Shown: piece by piece, positions 1-10,164 of the stretch
Layout of the letters: every line of letters starts with the position of its first letter
Position numbering within the stretch: position 1 is the first letter of the stretch
Assembly: GCA_947311845.1 (NCBI GenBank)
Contig: CAMZMU010000049.1
Span: 1,733,368-1,797,367, forward strand
Direction: 5' to 3'
Length of the DNA stretch: 64,000 bases
Origin: Poa pratensis
Taxonomy: Eukaryota > Streptophyta > Magnoliopsida > Poales > Poaceae
Made by a program: the position numbers and the translations under genes
Notes under the pieces: model-generated
Told to the model about the DNA's origin: nothing
Seen by the model: the letters and a program-made list of their open reading frames with translations, nothing else
The model's database searches: none

Positions 1-3000
1 GCTGAACGGTCATCTCATCTAGGCGAATATGTGTGTAGACCTTGTCTTTTGCTAGAGCTGTGATGTCACTACACAATGGAGGAAACACAATTAATAAGCT
101 GCCAACATAAGTTGAACATAGCAAAGTAATACAACCCAAAGAACGATGTGTGTGAATAGTGTATACCTTCTGGAATATGTGTCAATCAGCGAGTCGTTCT
201 CATCCACAATTGGTATTGAACTAACTCCAGCTGCATGTACAATTAGCGTGAGATCAGTTTCAGAAAATTTTAGAGCAAATAGTTTCACATCATATGGAAA
301 ATCAATGCAATTGTGTTGAACTTCAATAATAGCATAGGACCTGCCTCCGAATTAGCAAATGCAGGAAAGACCACCTTTATTTTGTAATGCATTTCCCAAG
401 TATAGGTATGCCTTTAGTTGCAACAAAGAGAAGAGAAACGTACCTTGTACCAACAAGTTAAGGGCAGAGCTAAGTGATGTATTATGTCGCAACTTAGCCA
501 ATGGATGACCACTTGGTTCACCTATTTTCGGAACCCAGGTACCCAGCGGAATTGTGCATACTGGTTGGTTTAGAATAGGCAAACTACCAGTTGAGTTTTT
601 AAAATATCTACAGATACCTGAAAGAAATAAGATATTCTGCTAAGCTATCCTGCAATAAGTCGATACAAGTTCCACTCATCATAAAGGAGGAGATACTTAC
701 ATTTCAAAATCCCTGAAAGGGATGCAAGATGCAACAGCTGTGGAAATGATCCATCTGATGTTGATGAATGGATAATTGGAACTGTAGAAACACCAGTTTG
801 CAGTATTTTTATGGCAACTTCCCTCAAGGATTCATAAGGGGTGGCCTAGACAACAGGTCACCTCCAATGTTAGTGCATTGCCACACAAAGCGTAATGAAA
901 CTGAATAGTAGAGGGGCGTGGGGGTGAATAAGAAAAACTGAAACAAAACCTAACAATCAAAACCAAGCAGCTGATTAGTAAACACAAGATCAGTTCTATA
1001 CGGAAGTTAAATGTGTGTGTTAACAGTGGGTGGTGAAAAGGATTCTCTTTGACTGCTGCCAACTACGACTTGTCAAATGATATTAAATGAAATTGCATGA
1101 TGTCATCTTTAGACAATACAGGCATGCAAGGTTCTCAATTTCATAATTTCATGAAAGCAAGCTAATCTGTCAATTCTAGATGAAACATCAGTCCCAGTAA
1201 GTCTGTCAACCCAAACTGCATGGGAATTTGCAATCGAATTCTCAACCAGAAATAGGTAGCAATTTACCTGCACTAGATGCTGATTTGATCTCCATTGTCC
1301 ATCATTTCTTCCATAAGTTTGCCGCTTAGCCTCTTTCCACGCAGATATAGTGTGTGTTTCAAGCTGCTCCTCTGTCATGTTTGAGCCATGTGTCTCCAGC
1401 TGCAACAAAAAAAAAGATATTACAATTCAACAAAAATACCTACCAAACTATTTCTAGGTAAAAACAGGATAAGAATGTATCATGAAAAACAAAACAGTAT
1501 GGATGGATGTTCATTGCCAGCACATGGTGTTTCGCTTGTTCAAAAAAAATGTATGCAAAATTGTCATAAACTGTCACCAACAAACAAGCATTCCCCTGAC
1601 CAGCAGGCCTGGGGTGTACCATCCGTACATGCGCATACCCTAACCAGTTAGTGATATCCATTAGCAGTTCCGTACAACTAGTAACCAAGAAGGCACATGG
1701 AAATTGGTAAGGAATTCGTTAAGTGTACTACAGTACAATAAAACAGTAATACACAGATTTACGCCGTACTGAGGGTGATCAGTAAACGCTTACAGCAAGT
1801 AACGGCCATGCCCGTCCCCATCCCCCTTCCCCAGATCAAACATGGAAGACGATAATAACACTTGAATAATCCAGTTCAAAACAAATCTTGATTCATGATG
1901 CTCTTAAATTGTAAGTCTCTAATTGTTTCAAATAAACAGTTAGGCATCACCCGCAACAACATATCAGTGAGAAACATATCTGGGACTATTTGCCTCTCCT
2001 ACAGGGTACAAGAATGAAACATAACCCAAGCTAACTAAACTGCCAACACAGTCGAATTATATGACAAAACCTAAGAACAAAGAGTAAGTGCTGAAATAGA
2101 TTACCTCTCTCAATATAAGTATAAAATCCAGTGGGCTCAGAAGCCCAACAAACTGACCCCTGTATGAGTCCCACAGGGAGCCACAGGAATCCCCTGCAAA
2201 GTGCACTATTTAATGTATGTTCTCACAAATTGATGATGACTTCAATATATGATAAAAGTAACAACTGGTTATCAAGGTGCCAGAAATGCTGGATCGCTGA
2301 AAAGAGCCTGAAAAGATCATGTAGAACTAATGCAACAACTGATGTATCTAACTGTATGGAGCTGGACACAAATATTACACAGATCTAATATGCAAAGAGC
2401 CTGAAAAGATCTAAAACGCTAATATCTAATAACTGGGTCAGCTAGTGGAAGAGGTAGGCTTACAAGCATCTATGAACAGTATTGAGTTGTAACTAAATGA
2501 GCCCGTAATGCTCAGTTTAACTGTCAGAAGTACCAACGAACAGTACTGAGTGGTACAATTGTATTAGTTGTATTTTAACAAGTTAACCAGTAATATTCAG
2601 TTTCCACTGCTAGAAGTGAATCCATGGGTCAGCATTTACTAAAATGTATGCCATTGTTCTCACTTCTCCCAATTCTACATCCCAGTGCAACTATGGACAG
2701 TTAAGCATCATACGTTTACGCGTGTTAAATTATAAGATATAGCCAGAAATATTGTTAAAGAACAGTACATCAGAATGAATTAAAAATTGTGCTTTATGTT
2801 TTGCAAACTAATTCGTGTCAATATAGGAAGGCGGTGTAAGGCAACAGGCTGAAGAGAAATTTAGCATGTCTCCTGAAATCCAACAATACAGCTCCAGAAG
2901 GGGGGAAATAAGAATAAGGTAAGAATACCTGTTCATGCAGAATATGGAAAGATTGCTTCACAGGTAAATTAATGTCCAGAGCAATAACCTGGATTGAAAA

Positions 3001-4704
3001 AACGATAATGTTATATAAATGACGCTTTTCATTAGAAGCAATCATATAAGAGCAGATCGTCTTCTGTACCTTCCCGGAATCAGGTAGTAGATCATAGCCA
3101 GTATGCGCGTTCAGATACTCAGCAACACGACACCTAGAGATCTGTATAGCAGCCTCCGAAATTCTTGGAGAACCGTCCTGAATGGCGCCATCTGACATCG
3201 GAACCTGTGATGAAAACAAGGAAGGCCAGTTTCACAAATTGTATACCTGCTCAATAATTCAATTTTCTTACCTTCTACGAGGAATTTAGTAACATAACAA
3301 AACAGAAAACTAACTTATAACCACCATTCAAGGGGTACATGGAGTACGGTAAGAAGATATGTTTGAGCATGTATTGCTTTCCTATCAATTATCTAATAGA
3401 ACAAAGAATAGATGACATTTGCCCCTTGTACAAACACAGCCTGCCCTCTTCTCCCACATAATGGCATTTTCAATAGATCATAACACTCGGATGATTATAC
3501 ATTTAGATGTGCTTAACATTATGTCCCCATACCATGTCAAATAAAGCTTAAAAGAACGGTTACAGAAAGAACAGGTATCACCACATAATGTGTTTGTTCA
3601 CTCACAACTAGGCAAAATAAGTGATACTTACATTTCGTTGAAAATTTTCGTTGTCCACATCCATGCTTCCAGGTGTACTAGGGCTCAGAACGTTATTTAT
3701 GTGGTCAAATTCTCTTGTCAAGTATAAAGTGTTTACTACCCCGTATTCTCCTGTTATAGTAGGTTGGCCCTCATCATGCCTCCACTCTCCATCCACATAG
3801 AACTTGAACTGCATTCCAATAAGCAAGCAAGGAGGTTCTTACATTAGGATTGCATATAACTACCTTTGTGTCAACACAGGAAATAAATCTAAGCATATAA
3901 CAACAAAAAGCACAGGACACCTGTCATTAGCACAGGATAACGAAGGGCACCTGATAAATCCCTGGAGGTAAGCTGCGGATAACTTGAAATACAGTGGGGC
4001 AACCTTCAACCGGAGACATGGGCATATGCTCCGACCACCTAGGACAAAATGGGGCCATAAGGTTGATGCAAATAAAAGAATATCATGGGTTCGAGTCAGT
4101 GATCGGCAGAAAAACAGAAACGTGAAATCCCTTTTTATGTGTCTTTTCCTGAACAGGGAACATGTGCAATTTACTATCTCTTCGGAAGAAAAACTAAAAT
4201 AGCATACTGTGTAAGGAAGATGCATTGCCGGGGTAAGCCCAATGGTGGAATCAATGCATGTAACGCAGATAGATGACGGTGCAAAACATATCCTACAACG
4301 CCCCCAGCACAAGAGAGCAGGGAGATAATCCATCCATCATCGATTACAGGCAAAATATAAGATCAGTCTCAGGTCATCAAATTTGTATTTACACACAGCA
4401 CGCTTGCGGGCAGTACAGTTGAAACGGCTCTGGGCAGTAAAGAATCCACCCAACCATTCCTAGCGCATAACGATTGCAGAATAAATACATACACGGCGGT
4501 CAACGAGAGGATAGAATGGCAGTCAGTAATCACGGGAGACAGAGAGGGGGGGTAGATAGCGGACCTGGAGAAGGAGCCGGTGACGAAGACCCGCTTGCCG
4601 CCGTGGGGCCAGACGAAGCGGGCGGGGACGAGGGGGCCGCCGGCGCTGACGCCGACGCCGCCGGCAGCGGCCTCGTGGGCGGAATCCGCGCCATGGGAAA
4701 ACAT
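1..4704 (-). CDS. SNF4: SNF4 / KIN-beta-gamma subunit of SnRK1 (partial; frameshift in exon 6)
   Basis: This encodes the plant gamma-type regulatory subunit of the SnRK1 (AMPK/SNF1) kinase, which senses energy status. It has an N-terminal AMPK glycogen-binding-like module followed by CBS domains. Exons read on the minus strand: 4565-4704, 3951-4038, 3632-3808, 3070-3204, 2929-2988, 2105-2193, 1268-1399, 701-845, 444-617, 167-230 and 1-68 (continuing off the edge). All introns are GT-AG. The first exons carry the [18 protein letters not shown] and VDGEWRHDE motifs; later exons carry CBS sequence such as [14 protein letters not shown] chose the start at 4704 (MFSHGAD) because grass orthologues begin there; an in-frame ATG at 4758 would add 18 residues. 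Exon 6 is 89 nt where 30 codons are expected. One C is missing near 2171-2182, which shifts the frame after GIPVAP and reaches a stop within the exon. All other exons read openly. Family assignment is secure; whether the gene works is not. Confidence 0.93.
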
Positions 4705-4859
4705 CCACGCGGGCGGGCGAGGGGACGAGGAGATCGGGTCCGTCCCCCGAGCGAGCAAACACTAGACCGAATGGGGGGAGCCGCTAGCGGTGGCGGCGGC
4801 GGCTCTACTACTACCTGGGGGGAGATGGGGTGGTGGGGCGGCCGCGACGGGATCCCTCT

Positions 4860-5080
4860 AGGTCACGAGAGAGGGCTCCCACCCGCGTGAGGGGAGAGGA
4901 GATCAGCCGCGTCCGCGTGGGGGCATCCCTGGGTGAGTCCGCCCGCCCGCGCGAATCGGAGGGGGCGGGATCGAGGCGGCGGGAATGGGGCGGGGCGGCG
5001 GGCGGCGGTGTGGGGATCTCTCCGGAGATGCGAATGCGGTGAGGAGGAGAGGGAGAGGAAAGGGAGACAGGCCTTGCGGG
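4860..5080 (-). promoter_or_regulatory. GC-rich leader of SNF4, shared with the POLE leader
   Basis: This GC-rich block lies about 160-370 bp upstream of the SNF4 start. It aligns by eye with 57838-57985, directly upstream of the POLE start and in the same orientation. Shared stretches include cccgcgtgag, gagatcagccgcgtccg, gaatcggaggggg, gatcgaggcggcgg and atctctccggagatg. The SNF4 copy has extra bases between some blocks. It is probably 5' UTR and core promoter, by position; no TATA box or transcription start can be fixed. Confidence 0.6.
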
Positions 5081-5176
5081 GCGAGGGTTGAAAAGGAGAC
5101 CTAGCCACCCCCGGATCTTCTGCGCACACCACCCAAGCACCAGCTCACCTTCCTTATCTTTCTTCCTTCCCCGACT

Positions 5177-5260
5177 CCACTAATTCCTCCCTTGATTTCT
5201 CTTTCTTTCTATGAAGATCCACTAATTCCTCCCTTGATTTCTCTTTCTTTATATGAAGAT
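5177..5260. repeat. Two-copy 42-bp tandem repeat upstream of SNF4
   Basis: Two consecutive 42-bp units (5177-5218 and 5219-5260) begin ccactaattcctcccttgat and differ at one position near their ends. They are pyrimidine-rich and lie about 0.5 kb upstream of the SNF4 start codon. A role in the promoter is possible but not shown. Confidence 0.85.
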
Positions 5261-6532
5261 GTTTTTGGTAAGGTTTTTTTAAGATCACCTCACCGATAAC
5301 CGATATTTGGTGCTCGGATTTGTAGAAAAAGGGTATGCAGGTGGGTGGTGGATTCGCGGGCGCACCGGGTTTTCGGTGTTCCGAGGGGCGCGCGGGGGGT
5401 TTTATAGAGGGCGCGGATGTTGATGAGCTGGTTAATGGAGTTGTGTTGTGTTGCACTATAAAGAAATGTGGCGCGGATTATGGACGAAACGACAAAAGTC
5501 GCCTCCCAAGAAAGATATTGGAGATGGAGGATGGCGTCCAGAGGGAAGAGTGATGCACCTAGGGAAGGTATGGCCGGAATGACGTTACTATGGCGTTGGG
5601 GCAGAGGCGGAAGGGAAGGGTCCAAGAAAGACGTCGCATTTGTTGGAGTGTTGTTTCATAAACTATATCACGTTGTTTAAGCAATGTAAATAGTAGGGTT
5701 TCACTCTGACATGAATACTCCCATTTCCTCCCATTTTAAAAGAAGACTAAATAATGAAATCATATGCTGCAATGACAAAGTAGAGTCAAAAGTGAATCTT
5801 CTAATGTCTGTCAAGGCAACAACCCTAAAGAAAAGCATACTTTTTTCCTCGTTGCTTATGAAAAGATTAGTCAAATTCAAAATAAAGGACAAAATCCGCC
5901 TCTCAAGATGAAAAAATTTGAAGAGAAAAGACGAGCGACGACAAGTAAGAAAAGCACGTGACTAGTATATCCCAAATAACACCAAGAATGGTGATACGTG
6001 GCATGTTAGTAGAGGTGGGGAAGGTCGAGAGGTGGGTGGCAGTGTATGGAACCAAATTTGGTGTTTTCGAAATCACAAGAATATTTGTTCCACGACTACC
6101 CTAGAACGATCATGGGTAGTCAAAAGCGCGTTAGAGCATCGACTTCCCTCTATTTCACTTCTGCCGGGAACAAAAGGTAGAAACTGTGAAATTATATATA
6201 TTACGTTAACCTAAGTTGAAGACACCGATCTCGGTGGCAGAACCGTCCGATTCTACCAAAATAACGTGTAACAAAATGATGAAAAATGCAGCCCTTGATT
6301 CTACATAACTATACATATTATGCAACACAATTCAGCAACCTTAAAGCAAGATACATATAGGACATAAAACCCTCCAATGATGAGATGAGGTGGACTGCCA
6401 CGGTTGTGTGTTGTCAATCGCAAGGGAGCCCTTGTTTCCATCCCTGATTTCATCCATGCGTTCCATTTCCCCACGGGCGGTCGATGGCGATCCCTATGCT
6501 ATGTTTGGTGGTTGATACTACCGAGGCCGCCT
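5261..6532. other. Intergenic stretch with nothing recognised
   Basis: Short open frames occur on both strands, but none has a recognisable domain, splice structure or codon pattern. The first 400 bases are GC-rich; the remainder is AT-rich. I found no inverted or tandem repeats of note. Confidence 0.5.
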
Positions 6533-6541
6533 CCCAAAATA

Positions 6542-7549
6542 GAGAAAATTGCACATAACACCAACCTTTGGTGCAAAAGTTGCATAAAACACAAAATCAA
6601 ATCATCTTTTGCAGCACACCCCATGTTTTGGTTTAAAACGTTACAGCTAGCCCAAATAGGTAATTTAGGGCCTTAACCCGTATCCGACAGGTTGGCCCAT
6701 ACTTGTGTACCATATCCAATTCTCCAAAAAAAACAAAAGGCACCATATTCCTCCTGGCCTCGTACAGAGCAACCTCGGTTCCTATCCCGTCTCGACCAAA
6801 CCAGTGAAACACTCGAGCAGACGGTCAGCGGACGGGGGCGTAGAAGATGAGAATCGGCGATGGCGGCGGCGGAGGCGCAGGCGGCGAGGACGGTCGATCT
6901 GCAGGATCCGAACTCGTATGATTCACCAATCAGTACGGATTGCGGCAGTGCTGGTCATGGCCGCAGCGCTGGTGGTGGCGGCAGCAGCAGCTCGCCGACG
7001 GACGAGGTGGACACAACCGTCGATGGCACAGAGCACCACCGCGCTGATTGCCCCGTCCGATAACTCCGAGAATGCAAATTCCCATTGTCGGTGGCGCCCG
7101 GGATCCCGCACGACTAGGTCCACCAGGTTTCATCTTCCTCCCACAAGCTTTTTGGAGGACGAGGCCATGGCAAGAGTCTAGCGCAAAGAGATCACGGCAG
7201 CCGGGGTGGACTTGGAGGACCTTCTCGTCGTTCTCAAAGAACAGGTCTGGAGTACTACGGTACCGGTAGAGTGTACTGACAGAGTCACATGCCCACACGG
7301 TTAGGTTCAGTTCAACATTTTTTTTCGAATCTGAAAATTCCATATTTGTTTTATTGATGCTTAAATTTCGGGAATACGGTATATAAGTATGGCTCCACCT
7401 GTCAAATACGTTGTTAAGGCCCTAAATTACCTATTTTAGGCTAGCTGCAACGTGTTAGACCAAAACATGGGGTGTGCTGCAAAAAATGGTTTGATTCTGT
7501 GTTTTATGCAACGTTTGCACAAAAGGCTGGTGTTCTCTGCAATTTTCTC
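6542..7549. mobile_element. Mutator-like element (MULE), 1008 bp, possible Pack-MULE
   Basis: Both ends start GAGAAAATTGCA in inverted orientation, and the similarity extends about 170 bp inward (left about 6542-6716, right about 7375-7549). A perfect 9-bp target duplication cccaaaata flanks the element at 6533-6541 and 7550-7558. Long terminal inverted repeats with a 9-bp duplication are the hallmark of the Mutator superfamily. There is no transposase reading frame, so it is non-autonomous. The central 0.65 kb is much more GC-rich than the ends, as in MULEs that capture host gene pieces. The insertion lies immediately upstream of the acyl carrier protein fragment. Confidence 0.92.
6860..7063 (+). 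other. GC-rich open frame inside the MULE (captured sequence?)
   Basis: An ATG frame of 67 codons opens with MAAAEAQAARTVDL and ends at a TAA. The surrounding 6780-7300 is GC-rich compared with the MULE ends. On the minus strand near 7150-7330 another short frame contains CRDLFALDSCHGLVL, which faintly resembles segments of grass F-box-associated proteins. Neither frame can be assigned. The region may be one or more captured gene fragments. Confidence 0.3.
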
Positions 7550-7662
7550 CCCAAAATAAAACACACACGCCCGCAGCTCACTCCGCTCTCTCAGCCCATT
7601 CCTTTCTGCCCTCTGCTGCTCTAGGCTCCAGCTAGCTAGCTGTCTCGAGCTCGCCGCCGTCG

Positions 7663-8828
7663 ATGGCTGCCCTCGCCGTCGCCGCCGGATCGGCCGTCGC
7701 CCCGGCGTACCGAATCCAGGTAAGGACCGCTTCTTTCAGCTGATCGGCTTCGGTTAGTGTGTGCTCGGTTGGCTGAGTGGAAGATCGTCTGCAGCTAAGC
7801 AGCAGCCGCGGGAGGAGCAGCTTCGCGGCGCAGAGAGCCGCCAGCTTCCCGTCGGGCCGGCTGCACTTGACAGCTGCGAGGAGATCTTCCCTGGTGGCCT
7901 GCTCGGTATGTATGTTGCCATGATCCGTCCATACGCATTCAGTGCCTGCCACTCCAGTTCTTGCTGCTTGTACTGCTACGACTGCTCGGTCATCTGAACG
8001 CTTCTTGTTATTCAGTGGTACTCCCTCCGTTCCAAATTAGATGTCTTCCATTTGTCCACATACGGATGTATTGGAAGACATCTAATTTGGAACGGAGGGA
8101 GTACATTAGTGGTAGCAGCAGAGTACTTACATCTGGCTAGCTTCCAGTTTGCTTGGCGAGGTGTTTTTCCCGGCGTTAGCTCAGCTAGCTGCAATTATAT
8201 ATGCTCTCCATGTGGCATCGAAGTTATAGATGTGTATTTCGCGACTGCAAACATGGATTCAGACATGCTACCACATAATAGATTTGTATGAGCGTCCGCT
8301 TGTACTACTACTCTTGGATTCACCTCCGTAGCAACATCATGCAGGAAGAATTCCATGAAACAAACTGTTAGTATGTTTCACCCTTGGTTTTATAGGTGAC
8401 TAAAACACACACAAGCATCGAATGTGTCACACTCTGCATTTTCAAGTGAATTTAGCATCACATCTGGCATGTAGCAAGAGAGAATCCAATCGGAACATGT
8501 TCCAGTTGGACGATTTTTTGGTGGTATGCGTGTAAATGCAATATATCCTAAAATTTGATTTCATATCCCTTGGAGCAGTTACACGATTTTTCTTTGTCTT
8601 AGTGTGCTTGTAACTGAATGATGGGTAACAGAACACGGTAAAATGCTCCGAATACCTCTCAGAGTCCCTAGGCTGAGTACTTTAAGTTAGTACTTTGTTT
8701 GATGAGATCTATTAGTGAAAATACTTTCTAAACATCCAATTCTTCAACAGGCCAAACAAGACACCATCGACAAGGTTTGTGGGATAGTGAAGAAACAGCT
8801 AGCCGTCGACGAAGACACGCATGTCTAG
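7663..8828 (+). pseudogene. Acyl carrier protein gene fragment, truncated in exon 3
   Basis: Three exons join in frame: 7663-7719, 7795-7905 and 8751-8828, with GT-AG introns. The first two encode an Ala/Ser/Arg-rich plastid transit-like sequence (MAALAVAAGSAVAPAYRIQ, then a basic Ser-rich part). The third begins AKQDTIDKVCGIVKKQLAV, the N-terminal helix of plastid acyl carrier protein of fatty acid synthesis. After 25 codons of exon 3 a TAG ends the frame and the sequence becomes unrelated, leading into a copy of the POLE 5' end. The DSL motif that carries phosphopantetheine is absent, so an 81-residue product could not carry acyl groups. A Stowaway MITE sits in the second intron. Confidence 0.8.
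8021..8101. mobile_element. Stowaway MITE
   Basis: An 81-bp element has near-perfect inverted ends, ctccctccgttccaaattag at the left and its complement at the right, flanked by TA on each side. This is the Stowaway (Tc1/mariner) pattern common in Triticeae introns. It lies in intron 2 of the acyl carrier protein fragment and would fold into a long hairpin. Confidence 0.93.
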
Positions 8829-8890
8829 GGTTTTCTCGCACAACCGGCAAGCAAAGAGTCCCCCGTACCCGTGTCTCGGCCGCAGCCGAC

Positions 8891-9727
8891 ATGAGCGGCG
8901 GCGACGGTAGGCGACGGAGACCGCCAGTCAGAGGCGGTGGCGGCGCCGGCAGCTGGGGCGGTCAGAGGTCTGGATCGTCGGCGGCGAAGGAGCAGCGGCT
9001 ACGGCTAGGGGCGGAGGAGCTTCTCGAGGGCCGGCTTGGCTTCACGCCCTACACCGAAGGCGACCGCCGACTTGGCTGGCTCCTCACCTTCTCCCCGGTG
9101 AGTTCCCTCTCGATCTAGCTCTCGTTCTCTCCTTGTAATTGCTCTAGCTTGAATTTGTTGTGGACCGTATTGTGGAATTAACAGCAGAATTGTGTACGGA
9201 CTCTCAAATACTTCTGACCAAGTACAGTTTCTCGAGAATTTGACAGATTAGTAGGAATATGTAGATCACCAAGATAGTTTGCTGCTATTATCGGTCTAGT
9301 GAAATATGGTCTCGGATTGCAACTTAAAGTATTAATTAAAATACTTTAAGTTGCAGAATCTCCATGATTCTACAAGAACGAGCAACCTTCTTGAATAGCA
9401 AAAAGTTGTGCATTATACAAGTGATTAACTGATACAACCTCTTCAAAGTACGAATGCTGCTGTTGCCATATAGAGTGGAACAAAGGAAAAAAAAATGCTG
9501 AAATTGTCCCCATCTTGAATAAAAATGATTTGCCTAATGTAGGTCTATGTACATTGTCAACGAGTCAAAATATCTGGTAGAACCTATTTGGAGATGCTTC
9601 ATGGCCAAGAGCTATTGGATGCCTGATGTGGGTCTAGTGAAGGAGTGACTTTTGTATGTGAGTTTCTTACACCTCGATAACACCTGCAGTCATCATGGGA
9701 GGATGAGGATACAGGGAAAATCTACAC
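8891..9727 (+). pseudogene. Duplicate of POLE exon 1, intron 1 and part of exon 2
   Basis: The 207-nt exon 1 (8891-9097) opens [13 protein letters not shown] and encodes 69 residues, like POLE exon 1 at 57605-57811, with seven amino-acid differences. The donor GTGAGT is kept. Exon 2 starts at 9690 after an intact CAG and reads [12 protein letters not shown] until about 9727, where similarity stops abruptly. Intron 1 here is 592 bp against 142 bp in the full gene. Both intron ends match the full gene well; the extra roughly 450 bp lies between ctagctc and gagtcaaa. The rest of the gene is absent, so this is a fragment, in opposite orientation to the full copy. Upstream similarity begins only a few bases before the ATG. 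Confidence 0.92.
9321..9357. repeat. Perfect inverted repeat in the duplicated POLE intron
   Basis: The arms tgcaacttaaagtatt and aatactttaagttgca pair perfectly over 16 bp around a short A/T loop. It lies in the part of intron 1 that the full POLE gene lacks. It may be part of a small insertion; no target duplication was identified. Confidence 0.7.
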
Positions 9728-10140
9728 CTGCACCTCCCTGTTGCCGATCAGAAAGGTAACCTCCCCTGTCGCCGGCGGCGCTCCTCCCATGGTCCGGCCG
9801 CTGCCGGTGGCGGCGCTCCCGCCCATCTCCTCCTCTGTTTCTCCTCCGCTGACAGCTGCAGAAAAAAGACGAGGTGTTTGGTTGATATGATCGAAAGCCC
9901 AGACCTGGTCCGGTTCAGCCATGTATGTTTGCCCCAAGGGGTACCGTATTCACAGTGTATTTCGATGTAAGAAAAATCGATATATGTCTAAAAGGAGAAA
10001 TAGGGCAAAATAGTAAGAAATCAGTGTAATATGTGGCAAATAGTAGAAGACCAACTAAAGTGTGGCAAATAATACAGAAACAGAGTAAAACGGGGCAAAT
10101 AATAAATTCTCCCGAGACTGGGCGTACTCCTACCTAATAA
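9728..10140. other. Unassigned segment with degenerate short repeats
   Basis: A GC-rich 120-bp piece (9745-9860), which reads openly but resembles nothing I recognise, is followed by an AT-rich stretch. Within 9998-10110 variants of ggcaaatagta or ggcaaataata recur about every 35-40 bp. The segment joins the POLE fragment to the glycosyltransferase fragment. Confidence 0.45.
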
Positions 10141-10164
10141 ATCCATAGGGTTTGAATCGCCGGG

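Noticed and set aside
4474..5140. Several long plus- and minus-strand frames near the SNF4 start
   Set aside because: High GC content removes stop codons; they are the leader and exon 1 of SNF4 read in other frames.
7632..7952. A 106-codon minus-strand frame
   Set aside because: It overlaps the two ACP transit-peptide exons, whose splice sites and reading frame on the plus strand are convincing.
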